Of a stretch of 64,000 nt of DNA, positions 1 to 9,810 are shown piece by piece. The notes under the pieces were generated by a model. That model was not told the origin of the DNA, searched no databases, and worked only from the letters and a program-made list of their open reading frames with translations. The DNA lies in contig CM064495.1 of the NCBI GenBank assembly GCA_032716605.1, forward strand, positions 43,376,896-43,440,895. The letters run 5' to 3'. The stretch is from Paralithodes platypus (taxonomy: Eukaryota; Arthropoda; Malacostraca; Decapoda; Lithodidae). Position numbers and translations under genes: made by a program. Position 1 is the first letter of the stretch. Every line of letters begins with the position of its first letter.

Positions 1-2460
1 AATTTACTTATCCTACTAGTTATACCTAAATCAAGGTCATTTATGTATATGACAATAACAGAGGACCCAATACAGATCCCTGGGGGACACCACTCTGACT
101 TAGTACCATTTATGCTTACTCTCTGCTTCCTACCAATTAGCCATGACCTAATCCATCCTAACAACGCCCCACCTATTCCATGCACCTCAACCTTTCTCAT
201 CATTCTCTCATGAGGGACTGTCGAAAGCTTTACTGAAATCTAAATATATATCATATGATTTGTCATTATCTACTGCTTCATATACCTCTGAGAAAATGCT
301 AAGCAAATTAGTAAGGCAAGAACGACCCTGAGTGAATCCATGCCGAGAAGAATTGATTAAGTTAAATGTTTCTAAGTGGTTTCTCATTTTCCTAGCAATA
401 ATTGACTCTAGTAGCTTTCCTATGATTGAAGCGAGACTTATGGGACGATAATTTGATGCCATGGATTTATCACCTTTTTTGAAGATCGGAACTACATTTG
501 CTTCCAAGCTTCTGGAACTATACCTGTTTCTAATGACTTGTTAAAAAGAAATGTTAATGGGTAACTTAACTCATCTCTGCATTCTTTTAATACTCTAGCA
601 TATACCTCATCAGGACCAGGTGATTTCTGAGGCTTCAGTCTGTCAATTTCCTTAAGCACATCATTTTTACTTATAGTAACCGTACTTAACCTATTTTCTA
701 TACTATCGCTATATACCTTACTGACTTCTGGAATCTGTGCCAAATTTTCATTAGTGAAAATGGATAGAAACTGACTATTTAATGTACTGCACATTTCTAA
801 ATCATTTTCTGTCATTTCTCCTATCGAAGTTTTAAGGGGGCCTATTACATTTCTAACTTTAGATTTATATACTGTAGTTGGTAAAAAGCTTTAGGGTTAT
901 TTTTTGAGTCGTTGGCTATCCTTATTTCATAATTTCTTTTTGCTGTCCTAATTTCCTTTTTGACCTGTCTTGATAGTCTGATAGTAAATAAGTAGGTGAG
1001 TTTCGCCTTTCTTAATTTTTCTATATATTCCTTTCCTTTTTCCTATAAGATCTATTAGTTTATTATTCATCCATTTTGGTTGGTTCTGTATCGATCTAAA
1101 TCTTCTTCTGGGGATATATTTATTTTGCGCATTGTGAAGTGAAGAAATAAACTGTTCATATGTAGCTGTCAAGCTTAACTCTGGCTTATCCTGACTTAAT
1201 TGTTTAACAATAGGGTCCACCCTTAAGGCTCTTCTTATCCCACCATAATCGTTTTTTCTGAAATCTGGGATAAGTGACGGATTCTCTTTAGCATTTCCTG
1301 TCCATTGTATATTAAAATAAATAGATTTGTGATCACTATTTCCTAGTTGGTCCCCTATCTCAACATTATTTATCATATGTTCATTATTACTGAGAACTAA
1401 ATCAAGGATATTATTACCTCTAGTCGGAGAGTCAATGAATTGAAATAAAAAACTATCTTGTACCGCCTCAATAAACTCCTCAGAATCTGAGTCACCGATC
1501 TGATGCTGCCAATCTATCTTCGGAAAATTAAAATCCCCCATAATGCACACATTGCTAAACCTTTATGCTATTTTCACTTCCTGCCATAAAGATTTACCTT
1601 CATTTCTACTCATATTTGGTGGTCTATAAATTACTCCAATAACTATGGTCTCGCTACCTTCGCTAACCTCTACCCAAACACTTTCGTTATCATTATTTAG
1701 CCTAATACCTGATTTAGTACAGCATTTTAACGAACTCCTGACAAACACTGCTATACCGCCGCCCCTCCTACTTGTTCGGTCATATTTAAACAAACTATAT
1801 CCTGGTATATCAAATTCTGCTAAAAAATGCTTGGATTCTGTATTAACCCTCAAAGACCGGCGCCCGGCTATAGCCGGGCACCAATTTGCAGCAAGTTAGG
1901 AGCATTATTATGGCTTTTAAAGGGTTAAAATAGAGTGCAAATGGCTGGGAGTGCAGCGGGCCACACATCCGACTCCCAGGGCCTACCGCCACCAACTGAC
2001 TCACCCTCCCTGTGTTCTCGAGAGGCAGGCAGTGTAGCTGGGAAAAATATACCGCTATACTCCCATGTTACTGGTACCACTGTATGAGAACCACGAGAGC
2101 TACATAGCTCGTTCTGGTCTCATTTTGAAGCTTTTAGCGCCTAGTTTTTTGCTGAATAAATTTCTTTTCATGCAGATACTTGATTTATCATTCAGGAGGG
2201 CCTGAATATGCCCAAATAAGCCCAAAAAAACCCGCTAGACGAGGGTTAATCCATGTTTCAGTAAGCGCTATTATGTCTATATTTTCATTGCTAACCAGTG
2301 CTCTAAGTTCGTCCATTTTATTACATAAACTCTTACAATTTGTGTAATATAATCTAAATGTATTTCTTTTACTGGTGTCTGGTGGACCTTCTTTTCTTCT
2401 ATTAGTATCTATTTGACTGTTATTATCTTGTACTAAGGTAGATATTAAACAATATCCAGT
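1..2460 (-). mobile_element. CR1-like LINE (family A), copy 1, 3' part cut by window edge, degenerate
   Basis: Non-LTR retrotransposon read on the minus strand. The endonuclease part (about 948-1853 and 2250-2440) carries GDFNFP, the conserved SDH of the exonuclease-endonuclease-phosphatase fold (GNSDHKS), and TETWI-type residues. The reverse transcriptase part (about 1-815) carries NYRPISLASIIGKLLES, HGFTQGRSCLTNLL and YLDFSKAFD. Frames are broken near 500, 815-950 and 1560, so this copy is dead. A TTAA-flanked MITE sits in the endonuclease at 1847-2245. The 3' half lies outside the window. The family assignment is by motif style and by the 8-bp 3' tail seen in sister copies; it could be another CR1-group clade. 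The right boundary is approximate. Confidence 0.85.
1843..2249. mobile_element. TTAA-flanked MITE (piggyBac-type) nested in LINE A
   Basis: The element is bounded by TTAA at 1843-1846 and at 2246-2249. Its ends are CCCTC and GAGGG, and it contains no coding sequence. The sister LINE at about 18838 reads straight through the same place (ctgtaTTAAtccacg) with one TTAA, which is a natural empty site. TTAA duplication with CCC/GGG ends is the piggyBac insertion signature. Confidence 0.85.
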
Positions 2461-2844
2461 ATAATAATTTTCAAGGGTGCTATACTATCTACAGCAGTGC
2501 TAAAATATAGACAAACCCCTGCTTTCAAAAGGGTTGCTACATTTTAGCTTTTACAGTAAGCTATTATAAATACAGTATTACCAATTTGACAAACAAAACG
2601 TAAGAGACCCACCTTCCTCCCACGGAGCGAGAAGCACCCCCCTGGCCCCTCTGCCCGTCCGTTGTTGCTCGTTGGTAACCCACCCTGATAAAAAATGAAA
2701 CTCTTCACGAAAAATTGGAGTCCCTGAAACAACGCAAAAGGATAAAATTAGTTAGGATACCCTAATATACAAAAATAGAACTTCACAAAATATTGAAGCC
2801 TCTGAAACAAAGGAAATACTGGTCACTAAAAAAAAAAAAAAAAA
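2461..2844. other. Unassigned AT-rich spacer
   Basis: I see no gene here. The stretch includes a short GC-richer patch (2600-2690) and a poly(A) run at 2828-2844 just before the tandem repeat. Confidence 0.4.
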
Positions 2845-3235
2845 ACTACCGTATTTAATCTATAATTAACCCTTTATGTACCAGCGACATGTATTATATT
2901 GCATTTTAGCTATACAGTACTGTACAGTATTTAGAAGATATTATGTAGAGTAGGAAGGATCTGTGGTGGTTAAAACTACCGTATTTAATCTATAATTAAC
3001 CCTTTATGTACCAGCGACATGTATTATATTGCATTTTAGCTATACAGTACTGTACAGTATTTAGAAGATATTATGTAGAGTAGGAAGGATCTGTGGTGGT
3101 TAAAAACTACCGTATTTAATCTATAATTAACCCTTTATGTACCAGCGACATGTATTATATTGCATTTTAGCTATACAGTACTGTACAGTATTTAGAAGAT
3201 ATTATGTAGAGTAGGAAGGATCTGTAGTGGTTAAA
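2845..3235. repeat. Three tandem ~130-bp units derived from a TTAA MITE end
   Basis: The segment beginning actaccgtatttaatctata starts at 2845, 2975 and 3106, giving periods of 130 and 131 bp with very few differences. Each unit includes TTAACCCTTTATGTACCAG. The third unit continues into a complete TTAA...GGGTTAA element, so the first two look like duplications of its 5' half and flank. Confidence 0.9.
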
Positions 3236-3359
3236 AAAGTTGGTGAAAATAGTTTTGAAGCCATATAATCGCTAGAGGTCCTTCCTAAGCTGAATAAAAT
3301 TTTCAAATAGTTGCCAGAATATGATAAAAAAGAGACATCCCTGGTAAAGAATGGGTTAA
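3127..3359. mobile_element. TTAA-flanked MITE, CCAGCGAC family
   Basis: It starts with TTAACCCTTTATGTACCAG at 3127 and ends with GGTAAAGAATGGGTTAA at 3359. The ends are imperfect inverted repeats. The same family is found in melted intron 2 (44093-44307). There is no ORF. Confidence 0.75.
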
Positions 3360-3864
3360 CTACGGTCTTGTATGATTGAATGATTTTGTTTTATTGAATT
3401 AACCCTTCCGCACACAAGGACGCAATAGACCTATCGATTATTGTGTGGCCCCAAAGTTAGGTCAGGTTAGGGTAATGACAATATTGTCGTCGGAGGAGGT
3501 GAGAGTTACGAGAGTTTAAGTACACGAGCATCCTCACTAAGAGGCTGTGTGGGCCAACTTGTAAATTTTACCAATAATTTCAATACCCAAATAGAGTTGG
3601 AGCCACCGCTAAAGTTAACCTCACATTTCTCTTTTGATATATTTTACTTACTTTTTTTATATTAACCCTCGGAATCCGGGAGGCCTCATATGAGGCAAAA
3701 CAAAATATTGGCAGGAATCCGGGAGGCCTCATGCGAGGCTAAAATTGTCATAACACGGCAACCACGCGTCGTATCGATGTCATCTAAACGGCATTCTACA
3801 GATAACAAGTTCTACAATTTGCAAAAAAATTGACTGCTCTAGGTGGTCTCTTACAGTTTCTTAC
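3360..3864. other. Unassigned spacer with two solitary TTAACCC ends
   Basis: TTAACCCTTCCGCACAC at 3399 and TTAACCCTCGGAATCC at 3662 look like left ends of further TTAA elements without a recognisable partner. After 3662 a segment GGAATCCGGGAGGCCTCAT occurs twice about 44 bp apart. No gene is visible. Confidence 0.4.
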
Positions 3865-5515
3865 AGTAGAAACTCTGGAAAAAGACAAACTAGTCCTGTG
3901 TATCCAGCTCAGTGCCAGTACTTGCACTACTGCGGTCGTTGTTGTTCCCTAAGCTGCCTGGCCGAACAGCCCCGAGTCCTTGAGGAAGGCCACGGCCACG
4001 GTCGGGCTTTTCCGTTCACTGTGTTGGCGGCAGCGGCAACAGACTCAACATTTTTACTATTCTGTATTTTTGCTTTATAATCAAACTTCAAATCTTGTCT
4101 TCCCCATGCTTTATCAAGATTACTTTCAAACTTCCTTATTGATTCGGAATCGACTACATACTGGGGCAGTGCGTTCCACTCATTTACCACTATCACAAAA
4201 TGAGTTCTTTGCCTTTTCAAGCCTATTTCTTTCTTTGTAAATTTTCTTAGAGTGTCCTCTCGTTCTTGTTCCCTCCCGCATCAAGAAGATACCTTCACAC
4301 ACATCCTCATCATACTTTCCTGACACTATCTTAAAAGTCTCTATCATATCCCCTCTTTCTCCTACAGGTATATGCCAGTGTCGGAAGTCCCAGTGTCCTC
4401 AACCTCTGCTCATAGCCCATGTTCTTCAACGTTGGTACTAGCTTGCTAGCTCTCCTCTGCACTTTCTCCACTGCTTCTATATCCTTTACCATATATGGTA
4501 AGTGAAGGGTGGCGGCGACGCCGTGGCCTTGCCTCAGAGAACACCAAGGGAGCAACACCCTCTTGAGGCAGAAGTGCTTAAAGGTAAATTCAAGGTAAAT
4601 ATGGAGCCCACACCTGGTTCGCATATTCCAGGTGCGGCCTAACCAGCGCTGTATAGAGATTCCTGAATATTTCTTCGTCAAGTGACACAAATGTCCTCCT
4701 TATCAGCCCTACAATTCTATTGGCTTTGTTTATCTTTTCCGCTAAATGTTCTGAGAAATTTAACTTATTGTCTATCACTACTCCTATATCCTTTTCTGCA
4801 TTCATTTCCTCCATCGCTTCATACATACTGTATCCTACCTTGTCTATCTTGCTAGTCCCAATCCACATTTATTTGAATGAAAAGGCATTAACGAATGTTC
4901 AGACCATCCCTTCATGCCCTCCACATCTCCTTTAAGAAAACCTACATCTTCCTTACTCCTCACTCTTCTATACAGCTTAGTGTCATCCGCATACAGGTAT
5001 CTCACTTCCATTGGTTATAACTTCAGGTAAGTCGTTGATAAATATAACTAACAGTAGTGGTCCCAACACAGATCCCTGAGGTACCCCACTTGTAATTTCC
5101 CTCCACCCCGAGCCTATTCCATTCACCAGTACCCTCTGTCTCCGATCTTTCAGGAAGGCTTCTATCCATTTCACACATTTCTCCCCTATACTATAGCTTC
5201 TAACTTTCTCTATTAACCTTTAATAAATTAATTGTGAGACCATATCGAAGGTCTTCATAAAATCGCAATATACCACGTCTATAACATCACCATCCTCCAG
5301 AATTTGCATCCAATCATCTACCACCTTAATTAGCTGTAGTACCGTCGACCTCCCCGGCAAGAATCCGAACTGTCTCCCACTGAAAAGTTGGTTTGATTTC
5401 ATATGCTCCATTATTCCTTCTCTAATTACCGTTTCCATTAGTTTACACATAACACTTGTCAAACTGACTGGTCTATAATTTCCTGGGTCATTTCTCTTTC
5501 CCTTCTTACAGACTC
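3865..5515 (-). mobile_element. CR1-like LINE (family B), copy 1, 5'-truncated and frame-broken
   Basis: The minus strand encodes reverse transcriptase pieces: [61 protein letters not shown], then the C-terminal domain with ALVRPHLEYANQVWAPY and VEKVQRRASKLVPTLKN. At least four frame changes separate the pieces, and the FADD/YADD box is damaged. The 3' end (about 3865) begins at the same sequence as copy 2 (about 8574), which defines the family 3' end. At 5515 it joins a short forward-strand LINE A 3' tail instead of continuing into family B sequence. Confidence 0.85.
3941..4012 (+). repeat. 72-bp mini-insertion in LINE B with CGTT duplication
   Basis: LINE B copy 2 reads gcggtCGTTCACggtg at 8636. 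Copy 1 has the same sequence split by 72 bp, with CGTT on both sides (3937-3940 and 4013-4016). The inserted sequence (CCTGGCCGAACAGCCCCGAG core) recurs at 46953-46999 and, inverted, at 55078-55152, so it is a dispersed short repeat. A deletion in copy 2 is the alternative but does not explain the other two copies. Confidence 0.6.
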
Positions 5516-5917
5516 CCATTTTCTTATGTTCTTATGTTATTATGGATTTGTGTAGGCTATAGTCTTACTTCAGCCCGGTTCACATTTCTCACAGATCCAC
5601 TAATACTAAAAGAGCTTTCAACCTTCATAAAGTAGCCTACGGTGTAGCCTACTTTATAATGTAATTATTAAAACTTAAATGCTGCTTTTAAATTATAATA
5701 CTCATTCTCTCGTTGCATTTCTTTAACTAACTAAATATGAATTAGGGCAAGTTGCTTTATGGGAGTCTGCTTATCAACTGACTATCCATAACATTAAACA
5801 TAGGCTAAAGGGAACAGCTATAGGCCTACATAGAATAATGAAAATGGACTCTTTATAATGAAACAATAGGATAAATCAAACAAAGGAAAGATATGATCGA
5901 CACAGTGAAGCAACAGA

Positions 5918-6235
5918 ATGAGATCGTACAATGGTGAATCATTATGTAATAATATTAACTCTGAAGCAGCGGAGGAGTTTAATGAATCTTCTATATTGGA
6001 TCCTGAACCGGTAATTCCAGATGAACCTCAACCATGTGACAATGCTTACAAGATAATTAAAGGCACTTCAATACATGGTTGGGATAAATTGTTTGACCCT
6101 CATGGCTATTCTTACACAGTAAAACGGAAATCTACAAATACGGTAACATGGAGATGTTCAAATAGATCTTGGCCAACAAACTGTTACATTACAATATCCC
6201 CTGATAAGCCAAGACTATCTTGGGGATGGATGTAG
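5918..6235 (+). pseudogene. FLYWCH-type zinc-finger fragment, truncated by a MITE
   Basis: The ORF starts at ATG 5918 and gives 105 residues. The C-terminal part reads FDPHGYSYTVKRKST and then VTWRCSNRSWPTNCY, matching the spacing of a FLYWCH finger (aromatic, Y, W, C, C), but the last histidine region is lost. The N-terminal 50 residues are acidic and polar without known motifs. The stop lies at the left end of a nested inverted-repeat element (6232-6458), so the original protein was longer. The family call is by eye; a host gene is unlikely because the ORF sits between long inverted repeats. Confidence 0.45.
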
Positions 6236-6458
6236 AGTTCGGGCGTACGGTCGTCATTGTTTACATAGGGCGATCGCCGCAGTCGCACTTACGTTCCCGT
6301 CTATTTCGACGCTATTTTCTGCTATTTGCCCCCTGTCATTACTACATGAATACTAGGTTAGGTTAGGTTAAAATAGACGGGAACATGATGGGAAAGGTCC
6401 GACGCCACTACGCGTAATGTAAACAAAGATGACGGTACGCCTGCTCACTACATTCTAC
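6232..6458. mobile_element. Inverted-repeat MITE nested in the Mutator-like element
   Basis: The left end GTAGAGTTCGGGCGTACGGT and the right end are inverted copies. Inside them GTCATTGTTTACAT pairs with ATGTAAACAAAGATGAC, and TAGACGGGAAC pairs with GTTCCCGTCTA. A run of GGTTAGGTTAGGTTA lies in the middle. There is no coding capacity. Confidence 0.65.
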
Positions 6459-6647
6459 CCTGGTCTTGGGCCAGTGGACTAGGCCTACAGGGGATACCAC
6501 TGAATTAAAAAAAAAAAAAAAAGGGCCGTGTTGCAGACCTCCGTACTTTATGAAGGTCGAAAGCTCTTAATATTAGTGGATCTGTGAGAAATGTGAACCG
6601 GGCTGAAATAAGACTATACATAATTATAGCCTACACAAATCCATAAT

Positions 6648-7300
6648 GAACAGTTCCAAAATACACTAAGATATATATATAGCCTACAATTTGTCTATGG
6701 TTAAGACTATTACATACACACACGCGCGATAGTAGCCTATGCGCTGCATGCACCGAGCGTATAAGTGCACTAGAACTTTAGGCGTATCAATAAATCCCGA
6801 CATCCTTTATAATTAGAGAAGGAATTGGTGTGGAGGAGGAATAGTACAGCTACAATAAGTTCCCATTTGTTTGTCTATTGCCGAATCTCGCAAGAAAGCG
6901 GTAGTTTAAGATCTGTGACTTCGGACCAAAATGGGCCGAGGTCACCGAGGATAGTGGTCCGAGATCACTGGGCCGAAGTCACCCTAATCCGCTCGATTGT
7001 GTCAATCAGTGGTCAGAATATAGATGTACAGTAATTATATCTCTTTAATTTCATTAAGAAATGGAATGAATTCAAATGGAAATACAGTACAGTAAATGCA
7101 TATTTCGCTTCATTACATCATCCATTCATAAATTAAATTAAATGGAAATACTAACCAGTATTTCTAACCCAATACAACTACTGTACCAGTGGCAGTATGC
7201 AATACTGGTTCTAATAGTCCATTTTACTTATTGAAAACTATTTCCCTCGTTTTTGTACTAGGCCTATTGCAATTTGCAACTAAATTTTTCAATTTAATTT
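6648..7300. other. Unassigned AT-rich sequence
   Basis: It contains a short TATA-rich and CA/CG microsatellite patch (6672-6730) and a small GC patch with a GGTCCGAG/CTCGGACC-like pairing near 6920-6985. No gene is supported. Confidence 0.35.
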
Positions 7301-7480
7301 TTGTTACGTGATTCATGCGATTTTAGCACCCATCTGTTGCAGAAATGTCCCCCCCATGACTTATTGAAATCAGCATCTATTTTTCCGTCATTGGTGATTT
7401 TTTTTTTAGATTTTACAGTGCTTTATATAGAACATAAAATGCATTTCTGGGGGTTGAAACAAATTTTAATATTCTTACAG
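7301..7480 (-). repeat. Dispersed repeat R1, copy 1
   Basis: The block containing catgacttattgaaatcagc and tacagtgctttatatagaac is found inverted at 14744-14935, and a shorter copy lies at about 15596-15690. All three lie close to LINE insertions. The class is unknown. Confidence 0.6.
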
Positions 7481-7484
7481 TTTC

Positions 7485-8556
7485 TTAAGAACATAAGAAA
7501 CTGGGAGTCTGCAGAAAGCCGATTGGCCTAAGCAAGGCAGATCCCTGTCCCACACAACCCCAATTACAAAGCCCAATTATAGGCTCAACACTCTAATACC
7601 CTGAGGATCATCTTACCAAAACGGTTAGAGATTAACGCAGGATTACGGGGGTCTGCAGAGCGCTGATTGGCCCAAACCTGCTGATCCCCCTTCACACCCA
7701 ACCCTTCTCGTCCATATGCTTATCCAATTTTATCTTAAAGCTCCCTATCGTTTTTAATCCCACTGTAGCACTTGGTAGTCCATTCCACCCATCTACAACT
7801 CTGTTACCAAACCAATATTTGCCTATATCTTTTCTGAAACGAAATTTATCTAATTTGAAACCATTGGTACGAGTTCTTTCGCTATCACTGAGCTTTAGTA
7901 CATTTGTCATGTCCCCTTTGTTAATCCCACTAACCCACTTGAACACCTCTATCATATCCCCTCTAACTCTGCGTCTCTCTAACGAATGTAAGCCTAATTT
8001 CTTCAACCTTTCTTTATACGGAAGATTTCTAATATTATGGATCATTTTTGTCATTCTACGTTGTACTCTCTCCAATGAATCTATGTCCATTCTGTAATAA
8101 GGACACCAAAATTGAACAGCATAATCCATATGGGGTCTCACTAATGACAAGTAAAGTTTTAAGATAACATCAGCAGTTCTGTTACTCACACTCCTTGAGA
8201 TGAACCCGAGAATCCTGTTTGCCTTGTTTCGAACGCTTATACACTGTTGTCTAGGCTTCAAATCATTGCTAACAAACACACCTAGATCTTTCTCACAATT
8301 AGAGTTTTCTAATTCCACATTAGCTAGTTTATATTTAACATTTGTATGCATCTTCCCTATCTTTAATACCTTGCATTTGTCAATGTTAAATTTCATCTGC
8401 CAATTTACTGACCATTCGTGTAAGGTATCTAGATCCCTTTGGAGGCACTCTATATCTCTATCTGAATCAATTGTTCTCCCCATTTTGGTATCGTCTGCAA
8501 ATTTACTTATCCTACTAGTTATACCTAAATCAAGGTAATTTATGTAATTTATGTCA
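7485..8556 (-). mobile_element. CR1-like LINE (family A), copy 2, 5'-truncated, 3' end intact
   Basis: The minus strand holds one open frame of 263 residues (8483 to 7692) covering the end of the reverse transcriptase and the C-terminal domain: RDLDTLHEWSVNWQMKFN, CKVLKIGKMHTNVKYKLAN, EKDLGVFVSNDLKPRQQC, VRPHMDYAVQFWCPYYR, RVQRRMTKMIHNIRNLPY and the terminal HMDEKGWV. The 3' UTR and a vestige of the 8-bp tail (cataagaa) follow at 7485-7690. The 5' break at about 8556 abuts LINE B copy 2. Confidence 0.88.
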
Positions 8557-8569
8557 TTTATGTCATACA

Positions 8570-9810
8570 GTAGATCCTCTGGAAAAAGGCAAACTATGCC
8601 TGTGTATCCAGCTCAGTACCAGTACTTGCACTGCTGCGGTCGTTCACGGTGTTGGCGGCGGCGGTAGCAGACGCAACATTTTTACTATTCTGTATTTTTG
8701 TTTTATAATCAAACTTCAAATCTTGTCTTCCCCATGCTTTATCAAGATTACTTTCAAACTCCCTTATTGATTCGGAATCGACTACATACTGGGGCAGTGC
8801 GTTCCACTCATTTACCACTATCACAAAATGAGTTCTTTGCCTTCTCAAGCCTATTTCTTTCTTTGTAAATTTTCTTAGAGTGTCCTCGCGTTCTTGTTCC
8901 CTCCCGCATCAAGAAGATACCTTCACACACATCCTCATCGTACTTTCCTGACACTATCTTAAAAGTCTCTATCATATCCCCTCTCTTTCTCCTATATGCC
9001 AGTGTCCTCAACCTCTGCTCATAGCCCGCGTTCTTCAACGTTGGTACCAGCTTGCTAGCTCTCCTCTGCACTTTCTCCACTGCTTCTATATCCTTTACCA
9101 TATATGGAGCCCACACCTGGTTTGCATATTCCAGGTGCGGCCTAACCAGCGCTGTATATAGATTCCTGAAGATTTCTTCGTCAAGTGACACAAATGTCCT
9201 TATCAGCCCTACAATTCTATTGGCTTTGTTTATCTTTTCCGCTAAATGTTCTGAGAAATTTAACTTATTGTCTATCACTACTCCTATATCCTTTTCTGCA
9301 CTCACTTCCTCCATCGCTTCATACATACTGTATCCTACCTTGTCTATCATGCTGGTCCCAATCCGCATGTACTTGCATTTTTTGGATGAAAAGGCATTAA
9401 CCAATGCTCAGACCATCCCTTCATGCCCTCCACATCTCCTTGAAGCAAACCCATATCTTCCTTACTCCTCACTCTTCTATACAGTTTAGTGTCATCCGCA
9501 TACAGGTATACCTCACTTCCATTAGTTATAACTTCAGGCAAGTCGTTGATAAATATAACGAACAGCAGTGGTCCCAACACAGATCCCTGAGGTACCCCAC
9601 TTGTAATTTCCCTCCACCCCGAGCCTATTCCATTCACCAGTACCCTCTGTCTCCGATCTTTCAGGAAGGCTTCTATCCATTTCACACATTTCTCCCGTAC
9701 ATTATAGCTTCTAACTTTCTCTATTAACCTTTTATGTGGGACCTTATCGAAGGCCTTCATATCGAAGGCCTTATCGAAGGCCTTCATAAAATCGCAATAT
9801 ACCACGTCTA
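8570..9810 (-). mobile_element. CR1-like LINE (family B), copy 2, 5'-truncated
   Basis: This is a better preserved family B 3' half. It has [50 protein letters not shown] with the catalytic [11 protein letters not shown] box, then the C-terminal domain (EHLAEKINKANRIVGLIR, VRPHLEYANQVWAPYM). Two large minus-strand frames (9877-9347 and 9404-8808) overlap with a frameshift between them. Near 9740-9790 a short direct duplication (ccttatcgaaggccttcat) repeats the AFDK codons. At 9810 it joins the 3' tail of LINE A copy 3. Confidence 0.87.

Larger units (their letters stand above)
5539..6647. mobile_element. Mutator-like DNA element with ~100-bp terminal inverted repeats
   Basis: The left end (5539 to about 5640: ATTATGGATTTGTGTAGGC, then CAGCCCGGTTCACATTTCTC and CAGATCCACTAATA) is repeated in inverse orientation at about 6545-6647. 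The long inverted repeats enclose a FLYWCH-type coding fragment, a zinc finger often linked to MULE transposases in animals. No DDE transposase is left, so the element is non-autonomous or decayed. I could not define a target duplication with certainty. Confidence 0.6.

Noticed and set aside
6354..6370. Interstitial telomere from GGTTAGGTTAGG runs (also at about 15796 and 40410)
   Set aside because: Only two to four units, each inside a MITE, foldback element or simple AT-rich context; too short for a telomere relic.
7819..8538. Forward-strand ORFs of 92-217 codons opposite LINE A copies (also at 10000-10980 and 16254-17288)
   Set aside because: They are antisense shadows of the reverse transcriptase frames and recur in every copy with the same sequence.
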